Source of the DNA: Nocardioides alkalitolerans DSM 16699
GTDB taxonomy: Bacteria > Actinomycetota > Actinomycetes > Propionibacteriales > Nocardioidaceae
DNA: 64,000 bases
Reading direction: 5' to 3'
Assembly: GCF_000426525.1 (NCBI RefSeq)
Contig: NZ_AUFN01000010.1
Location: 558,001 to 622,000, forward strand
Of the stretch, positions 58,598 to 64,000 are shown in pieces. The notes below the pieces were generated by a model. It did not search any database. It was not told the DNA's origin and worked only from the letters and a program-made list of their open reading frames with translations. The stretch's first letter is position 1. Every line of letters begins with the position of its first letter. The translations under genes were made by a program, and so were the position numbers.

Positions 58598-60726
58598 CGG
58601 TCCTCCTCCAGGTCGAGCGCGAGCAGCCGCGGCTCCGGTCCGTCGCTCGTGGGCTCCGCGCGCGTCAGCGCCACCACCACGCGGTCGTCGCCGTACGCCG
58701 CGAGGGCGTCGGCGGGCACGTCGGCGCTCCGTCGTCCGTCGGTGTCGGCGGCGCCGAGGTCGACGGCGACCCCGTTCACCGTCGCGGTGACGTCGTCGCC
58801 GTCGCGCAGCCGCAGCACCAGGCGCGCGTCGCCGGCGGCGTCGGCGCCCGGCAGCGCGACGCCCACCTGCGCGGTCCCACCGGCCAGGCCGATGCCGTCC
58901 TCGCTCATGTGGGCCGACCAGCCGCCCAGCTCGAACGCGCCGCCGTTGCCGTCCGGCCCGAACGTCAGGCCCTCGGCGGGGTAGTCGGGCAGCACCAGCT
59001 GGCAGCGCGTCAGCCGGCTCATCACGTCGCGCTCGGGCAGGCCCGGGATGCCGGAGAGGCCGAGCAGCGGCCCCGGACGCGTCACCCGCGCCAGCTCGAC
59101 GCAGTTCGCGTCGGCCGGCCGCGGCCCCGCCGTGATGCCGAGGAACTCCGTGGGCCCGAGCCCCAGCTCGCCCGAGCGCTCGTCGGCGTACGACGACAGC
59201 GGCCCGATCAGGTCGCCCGCACAGTCCTCGTCGCCCTCGAGCGAGCGCCGCAGCGCCTGCCGGTCGCCGTCGAGCGACGGCGAGCACGTGACCCACCCGT
59301 CCGCCGGGATGCTCGGCGCCAGCTCACGCACGCTGGTGCGCCAGTAGTCGGTGTCGGCTGCCTCGTCCACCGCGTACGACGGGAGCGTCGCGTAGGCGTA
59401 GTTGTAGGGGTAGAGCCGCGCCTGGTCGAGCACGGGCAGCGCGACGGCGAGCGCCACGAGGGCGACCAGCAGCGCAGGTACGACGCGGGACCGGGCGCCG
59501 TCGGGGCCGTCGGACGCCTCCGCGCGGCGCCGCGCCAGGCCCACCACCGCCACGATGCCCGCCGTCATCAGCAGCGCCGTCGCCGGCACCATGAAGAGCA
59601 GCTGCCGCAGGCCGTTGTAGAGGTTGGACTCGCGCACCATGCCGAGCAGCGGCAGCGTCCACGCCTGCACCCCGACGAGGAGCCACGCCGCGCGCCGCAG
59701 GTCCGGACCGCCGGGCGCCCGCCGTACGGCGCCGGCCACCCACCGCAGGGCGACCACGGTGCCGATCAGCAGCAGCGTCAGCAGGAGCAGCGGCGTCTCG
59801 CCGACGAGCAGCGCGGGCACGTAGTACCACTGGCCCTGGCGGTCGTCGAAGCGCGACGACGAGAGCACCGACTCCCGCAGCGTCGTCACCGGCGTCGCGA
59901 AGATCGCCGGGTAGACGGCCAGCAGCACGAGCCAGGCCACGACCGGAACGGCGAGCACGACGCTGCGGCCCCCCGCGGCGCGCGGGTGCTCCCCGCGCAC
60001 CCGGCCGGCCAGCAGCACCAGCGCGACCACGTGGCTCGCGACGAGCGTCGGCCAGATGCCCGGCCGCGTGCCGAGCGCGAGCACCCAGCCCGCCACCAGG
60101 ACGAGCGCGACGGCGAGCGCGGCGCCGTACGCACGGGCCCCCGGCCGCGCCCCCGCCCCCTCGGACCCGAGCGTCACGAGCCGCACGAGGCCCAGCGTGA
60201 CGAGCGTGCAGCCGACCGCGACGGGCACGTCCTTGACGTTGAACATCGTGTGCCCGGTCCACATCGGGACCGCCCCCAGCACCGCCGCCGCGACCAGGCC
60301 CCACGACCAGGAGCGCAGCAGGATCCGCGCGGTGGCCGCCACCGCGACCGTGCCCACCAGCCCGAGGACCGCGATCACGAGGTGGCGCACGGCGTACGCC
60401 TGGCCGCCCGCCACGACCTCCCCGCCGCCCTCGACGCCGGCCAGCACCGCCGCGGCGTGCATCAGCAGCGCCGTCACGGGGGCGTAGACGTAGGCCTGGT
60501 CCTCCCAGGGCCCGGGCTCCCCGTCGAGCAGGTCGCCGTCGAGCAGGTACCAGCCGTGCGCGAGGAAGTTGCGCATGCGGGCGACGTGGTAAGTCTCGTC
60601 CCACGACACGCCCGTCTGCCAGGCCCCCACGACGGCCATGCCCGCCGTGGCGACGACGGTGACCGCGGCGACGACGAGCAGCGGGCGCGGCACCCGGGGC
60701 ACCAGCGGGACGGGAGCCTCAGGCAC
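58594..60726 (-). CDS. GT39-like integral membrane glycosyltransferase
   Basis: 710-residue membrane protein with about 11 helices over residues 15-440. The first loop carries VSWDETYHVAR, the acidic pair typical of polyprenol-phosphate-sugar-dependent transferases (GT39/ArnT-like). Later FNVKDVPVA and a long exported C-terminal region (about 460-710) with a beta-rich carbohydrate-binding-like end are seen. It probably transfers a sugar delivered by a polyprenol-phosphate donor, made by the GT2 enzyme just upstream. The GTG at 60726 overlaps that gene by eight bases. Confidence 0.82.
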   Translation of the reverse strand: MPEAPVPLVPRVPRPLLVVAAVTVVATAGMAVVGAWQTGVSWDETYHVARMRNFLAHGWYLLDGDLLDGEPGPWEDQAYVYAPVTALLMHAAAVLAGVEGGGEVVAGGQAYAVRHLVIAVLGLVGTVAVAATARILLRSWSWGLVAAAVLGAVPMWTGHTMFNVKDVPVAVGCTLVTLGLVRLVTLGSEGAGARPGARAYGAALAVALVLVAGWVLALGTRPGIWPTLVASHVVALVLLAGRVRGEHPRAAGGRSVVLAVPVVAWLVLLAVYPAIFATPVTTLRESVLSSSRFDDRQGQWYYVPALLVGETPLLLLTLLLIGTVVALRWVAGAVRRAPGGPDLRRAAWLLVGVQAWTLPLLGMVRESNLYNGLRQLLFMVPATALLMTAGIVAVVGLARRRAEASDGPDGARSRVVPALLVALVALAVALPVLDQARLYPYNYAYATLPSYAVDEAADTDYWRTSVRELAPSIPADGWVTCSPSLDGDRQALRRSLEGDEDCAGDLIGPLSSYADERSGELGLGPTEFLGITAGPRPADANCVELARVTRPGPLLGLSGIPGLPERDVMSRLTRCQLVLPDYPAEGLTFGPDGNGGAFELGGWSAHMSEDGIGLAGGTAQVGVALPGADAAGDARLVLRLRDGDDVTATVNGVAVDLGAADTDGRRSADVPADALAAYGDDRVVVALTRAEPTSDGPEPRLLALDLEEDR

Positions 60727-61783
60727 GCGGTCGCTCGGGCGCGGCCGGCGCCCAGGTCAGCTGGTCGGCGAGGCCGAAGTCGGAGACGTCGACCGGGCGC
60801 CCGAGGTGGTCGGGGCGCTCCGGGCGCAGGACGCGGGGCTCGTACGGCGCGGAGCCCGCCACCGGGCGGGCCGCTCCCTGCTGGCGGGCGTGCACGACGA
60901 GCTCGGCGAGCAGGCCGAAGAGCAGCAGCTGGAGCCCCACGAGCACGAGCAGCACCCCCGCCAGCAGGAGCGGGCGCTCCCCGATGGACGCGCCGGTCAC
61001 GACCTTCAGCACGGTGAGGTAGCCCAGCAGCAGGGTGCCGAGCAGGAAGCAGAGGCCGCCGATGCCGCCGAAGAGGTGGGAGGGCCGGTTCTCGTAGGAG
61101 AGTAGGAACCGCACCGTCACCAGGTCGGCGAAGCCGCGCCAGAACCGGGCGAGGCCGTACTTGCTCTCACCCGCCATGCGCGGGTGGTGCTCGACCGGCA
61201 CCTCGGCCACCCGGTGGCCCATGTCGTGCGCGATGACGGTGAGGTAGCGGTGCATCTCGCCGTACAGCATCGGCGCCACGTCGGCGGCCACCTCGGCCCG
61301 CATCATCTTGAAGCCCGAGTTGAAGTCCTTGCCGGGAGCACCCGACAGCACGGCGGTCGTGCGGTTGTAGAGCCGCGACGTGGTGCGCTTGACGAAGCGG
61401 TCGCGTCGCGTGAGGCGGGCGCCGGTGACGAGGTCGGCGCCGCGGGAGAGCTCGGCGGCGAGGCGCGGCAGCTCGGCGGGGTCGTCCTGGCCGTCGGCGT
61501 CCATCATCACGACGACGTCGGCGCCGGCCTCGATGGCGCGGCCGAAGCCCCGCTGCAGCGCGGCCGCCTTGCCGAGGTTGTGGCGCAGCATCTCGGTCTC
61601 GACGCACCCGTACGTCGCCGCGAGCTCGCGCATGGCCTCGGCCGTGTCGTCGGTCGACCCGTCGTTGACGAGCAGCACGCGGGCCTCGCCGGGCAGCGCC
61701 CGGGCGTGCTCCACGACGCGTGGCACGAGCACGCGCAGGTTCTCGGCCTCGTTGAGGGCGGGGATGACGACCCAGAGCAGCAC
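60719..61783 (-). CDS. GT2 family glycosyltransferase (polyprenol-phosphate sugar synthase type)
   Basis: 354-residue DPM1/GtrB-like transferase. The nucleotide-binding start is VVIPALNEAENL, then VNDGSTDDTAEAM, the metal motif MMDADGQDDPAELP (DxD-type), GARLTRRDRF, and GESKYGLARFWRGF. Two C-terminal membrane helices (about 245-300) place it at the inner leaflet. It likely charges polyprenol phosphate with a sugar for the membrane transferase next door. The GTG at 61783 has GGAGG six bases upstream. Confidence 0.9.
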   Translation of the reverse strand: MLLWVVIPALNEAENLRVLVPRVVEHARALPGEARVLLVNDGSTDDTAEAMRELAATYGCVETEMLRHNLGKAAALQRGFGRAIEAGADVVVMMDADGQDDPAELPRLAAELSRGADLVTGARLTRRDRFVKRTTSRLYNRTTAVLSGAPGKDFNSGFKMMRAEVAADVAPMLYGEMHRYLTVIAHDMGHRVAEVPVEHHPRMAGESKYGLARFWRGFADLVTVRFLLSYENRPSHLFGGIGGLCFLLGTLLLGYLTVLKVVTGASIGERPLLLAGVLLVLVGLQLLLFGLLAELVVHARQQGAARPVAGSAPYEPRVLRPERPDHLGRPVDVSDFGLADQLTWAPAAPERPRA

Positions 61784-61864
61784 GGCGGACCTCCACGGCC
61801 TCGGAAGCGGACCGTGCCGTTCTCGCCGACACGCCTGAACGGGAGCCGAACCCGACACGACCCC

Positions 61865-61921
61865 GGCGTGCAGATCAGGCGTGCAGATCAGGCGTGCAGC
61901 AGGCTGCGGATCAGGCTGCGG
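61865..61921. repeat. Short tandem repeat (13-bp units)
   Basis: Two perfect copies of GGCGTGCAGATCA (61865-61877, 61878-61890) are followed by degraded copies GGCGTGCAGCA (61891-61901), GGCTGCGGATCA (61902-61913) and GGCTGCGG. They fill the gap between the NYN gene end and the GT2 start. No other feature is visible in the 149-bp gap. Confidence 0.7.
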
Positions 61922-61932
61922 CCACCGGGCCG

Positions 61933-63312
61933 TCAGGCGCGGCCGAGCAGCCCGGCGAGCGCCACGGCGTCCATCACCGTCGCGCCGGCGCGCCGCACGT
62001 CGCGGGCGAGCGCCTGGTCGCTCGTGACCACGACGACCACGCGGCCCGGGGGCTCGAGGCCGACGAGGTCGCGGATGACGTCGTCGGCGATCACGTTCTC
62101 GGGGCTGAAGGCCACCCGCACCCCGCGGGGCGCCACGACCACCGGCCGCACCGCCGACGAGGCGGCGTCGAACACCACCGTCGTCTCGGCACCCGCGCGG
62201 GCCACGATCGGGGCGAGCCCGTTGACCAGCCGCAGCCGCTGCACCTCGAGCGACGAGGTGGGCCAGGTGGTCTTGGTGACGTTGTAGCCGTCGACGAGCA
62301 GGCGCGCCCGCGGCATGGCGAGCAGCTGCTCGAGCAGCGCCGAGCTGCCCGCGCCGAGGGAGCCGGCGGCGGTCGTCGTGCGGCTGCCCTCGCCGGCGAG
62401 GTCGGCCTCGTAGCGGTCGGCCGGGGACGCACCGTCGGCCGGTCGGAGGCCGAGCTCGCGCTGCAGGCCCTGCGCGGAGGCCACGACCGCGTCGAGCAGC
62501 AGCCGCGTGCGCAGGGTCGCCTCGTCGCGCTCGGCGCGGCCCCCGGCCTTCTGGGCGCTCACCTGGGCCTGGAGCTCCTCGACCCGGCGCTGCCAGCGTC
62601 GTACGTCGCCCTCGGCCGCGTGCGCGGCGGCCTCGGCCCGGCCCGCGGCCCCGCGCTGGTCGGAGCGCGCCCGCTCGGCGTCCTCGACGGCCGCACGGGT
62701 GGCCGCGCGGGACTCCCCCAGCTTGCGACGCAGGGCCGTGTTCTCGGCCTTGAGCTCGTCGACCTGCTCCTTGGCGGCGCTGCGCTGCTCCCGGACCTCG
62801 GCCTCGAGCGCGGCCACGCGCCGCTCGAGCCGGGCGCGCAGGTGCGACTCGTGAGCGGCGACGCCGGCCTCCGCGGCGGCACCCGCCCGGTCGAGCGCGG
62901 TCGCGAGCACCTCCGGCCAACCCGACGGACGCAGCAGCCAGGCCAGCACGGCGACGTCGAGCGCGTCGCGGTCGGCGAGCCCGTCGAGGTCGGGCGCCCC
63001 CTCGTCGGGCACGTCGAGCAGGCGCGCGACCTCGTCGAGCTCCGGGTCGTCGAGCGCGAGGCGCCGCGCGACGCGCTCGCGCAAGGCGGGGTCGGCGACC
63101 AGCGAGGCGACGATCTGGGTGGCGCCGAGCCGCGCCCGCCGCTGGGGCGCGAAGGTCGCCACGCGACGCAGCGGTGGCGGAAGGGTGCCGAGCACGGGGA
63201 GGACGCCGGCGGCCCGCTGCACGAGGCGTGGCTGCAGCGCCTCCGGAGGAGCGGGCTCCTCGGCGGCCGGGGGCGGGGGGACGTCGGAGGACGTCGGCTC
63301 GGGCTCGGACAC
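61933..63312 (-). CDS. NYN domain protein (PIN-like RNase) with coiled coil
   Basis: 459-residue protein. A Pro/Glu-rich start leads to a helical region (about 45-150), a long coiled coil (about 160-270) and a C-terminal NYN/YacP-like domain (about 325-459). The nuclease-type acidic residues are in LLVDGYNVTK, VVFDAASS, VIADDVIRDLV and TSDQALARDV. NYN proteins are predicted RNases in RNA turnover. It starts at GTG 63312, with a 132-bp divergent region before the exonuclease gene. Confidence 0.85.
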   Translation of the reverse strand: MSEPEPTSSDVPPPPAAEEPAPPEALQPRLVQRAAGVLPVLGTLPPPLRRVATFAPQRRARLGATQIVASLVADPALRERVARRLALDDPELDEVARLLDVPDEGAPDLDGLADRDALDVAVLAWLLRPSGWPEVLATALDRAGAAAEAGVAAHESHLRARLERRVAALEAEVREQRSAAKEQVDELKAENTALRRKLGESRAATRAAVEDAERARSDQRGAAGRAEAAAHAAEGDVRRWQRRVEELQAQVSAQKAGGRAERDEATLRTRLLLDAVVASAQGLQRELGLRPADGASPADRYEADLAGEGSRTTTAAGSLGAGSSALLEQLLAMPRARLLVDGYNVTKTTWPTSSLEVQRLRLVNGLAPIVARAGAETTVVFDAASSAVRPVVVAPRGVRVAFSPENVIADDVIRDLVGLEPPGRVVVVVTSDQALARDVRRAGATVMDAVALAGLLGRA

Positions 63313-63444
63313 AGTGCGGCCAGCCTAGTTCGGGCGGCGCGACGCGGACGGGCCGTTCCGGGTCCGGGCACGGGCCGGTCCGGACCGAGCCGGGCGAGCG
63401 CGGCGCCACCGCACTGTCGGTGCCGCCGCCTAGCGTGCTGGTCC

Positions 63445-64000
63445 ATGAGCAGGAACCGCACGCACCCCGCTCCCGGTCGCCCTCCGGGGCGTCGACCGGG
63501 CGACACCCACGGCGAGCCGGGGCGGCCCGGCGGGGCGGGCTCCGGAGCGGGGCCCGCCACGGGTGCGGAGTCGCGCTGGGCCGAGCAGCAGAGCTTCGAC
63601 GAGCTGGGGCGGCCGCTGCGCGACCTGACCTTCTGCGTGGTCGACCTCGAGACCACGGGCGGCTCCGCGGCGGCCGGCTCGATGATCACCGAGATCGGCG
63701 CCGTGAAGGTGCGCGGCGGCGAGGTCCTCGGCGAGTTCCAGACCCTGGTCAACCCCCACACGGAGATCCCGCCGTTCATCGCGGTGCTCACCGGCATCAC
63801 GTCGTCGATGGTGGCCGACGCCCCGTCGATCGAGTCCGCGCTGCCGGCGTTCCTCGAGTTCGCCCAGGGCTGCGTGCTCGTCGCCCACAACGCCCCGTTC
63901 GACATCGGGTTCCTGCAGCACTTCGCGCGCGAGCAGAACCGGCCCTGGCCCGCCTTCGAGGTGCTCGACACCGCGAAGATCGCGCGCCGCGTCATCACCC
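63445..64000 (+). CDS. DEDDh 3'-5' exonuclease domain protein (C-terminus beyond window)
   Basis: First 185 codons of a DnaQ-like exonuclease. After a Gly/Pro/Arg-rich start of about 55 residues, Exo I is FCVVDLETTGG, Exo II lies in HNAPFDIGFLQ, and the loop VLTGITSSMVADAPSIE is typical. In many actinobacteria this N-terminus belongs to a longer protein with a UvrC-like GIY-YIG part, which cannot be checked here. A TAGCGT box (63431-63436) ends eight bases before the ATG, so the transcript may be nearly leaderless. Confidence 0.88.
   Translation, partial: MSRNRTHPAPGRPPGRRPGDTHGEPGRPGGAGSGAGPATGAESRWAEQQSFDELGRPLRDLTFCVVDLETTGGSAAAGSMITEIGAVKVRGGEVLGEFQTLVNPHTEIPPFIAVLTGITSSMVADAPSIESALPAFLEFAQGCVLVAHNAPFDIGFLQHFAREQNRPWPAFEVLDTAKIARRVIT

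Noticed and set aside
58042..61017. Very long plus-strand frame opposite the glycosyltransferase run
   Set aside because: Arg/Pro/Gly-rich without domains, and opposite well-supported membrane proteins.

Overview
The window is chromosomal DNA from a high-GC actinobacterium, most likely a member of the Nocardioidaceae (Nocardioides-like). The support is the very strong G/C bias at third codon positions, frequent GTG starts, many GTGA/ATGA start-stop overlaps, and marker genes restricted to or typical of actinobacteria: whiB7, mycoredoxin, adnA/adnB, a PPA1309-family gene, a UPF0182 gene and a DUF2342-type metalloprotease. The genus is an inference. I see no rRNA, tRNA, insertion sequence, prophage or CRISPR array. 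Both window edges cut a gene: UPF0182 at base 1 and a DEDDh exonuclease at base 64000.

Bases 1-17700 hold a housekeeping and stress block whose order partly matches the mycobacterial Rv3193c-Rv3202c region: UPF0182, PPA1309, PDZ/Lon-like protease, molybdopterin synthase moaE, a zinc protease, Nudix, YgjP-like and PHP proteins, enoyl-CoA hydratase, and an orphan azole-peptide (TOMM) cyclodehydratase-like protein. Then come whiB7 with an upstream leader ORF and an intrinsic terminator (a textbook antibiotic-sensing attenuator), uvrD2, mycoredoxin, nudC, a zinc-chaperone lipoprotein aztD under a probable Zur operator, and a purine nucleoside phosphorylase. The adnB/adnA end-resection helicase-nuclease pair follows (17714-24327).

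Bases 24400-32700 are a nitrogen-heterocycle catabolic block, all on the minus strand: a cyanuric acid/barbiturate ring-opening amidohydrolase with carbamate kinase, and a hyuA-hyuB-cupin-selO run. The two promoter regions share a 17-bp element (15/17 identical), so they probably form one regulon. Bases 32700-43940 carry a peptidoglycan-binding secreted protein, a plsC-macS-flavin reductase operon, an esterase, an operon of SRPBCC, ArsA-like ATPase, DUF5304 and two ROK sugar kinases, and a fadD15-type acyl-CoA ligase.

Bases 44150-53890 are a Flp/Tad pilus locus: cpaB, tadZ/cpaE, cpaF, a von Willebrand factor A-tadB fusion, tadC, a NarL-type sensor kinase and response regulator, and two near-identical flp pilin genes. 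Each pilin gene has the same inverted repeat about 120-130 bp upstream of its start, a plausible target of the adjacent regulator. The stretch from about 49230 to 52300 has visibly weaker third-position GC than its flanks.

The end of the window has an M48 protease, an NlpC/P60 cell-wall hydrolase behind a c-di-AMP (ydaO-type) riboswitch, and an overlapping minus-strand run for envelope glycoconjugate work (GT2 glycosyltransferase, GT39-like membrane transferase, methyltransferase, UPF0104/flippase-like protein, small Cys-rich protein). It closes with an NYN-domain RNase-like protein and the start of the exonuclease gene.
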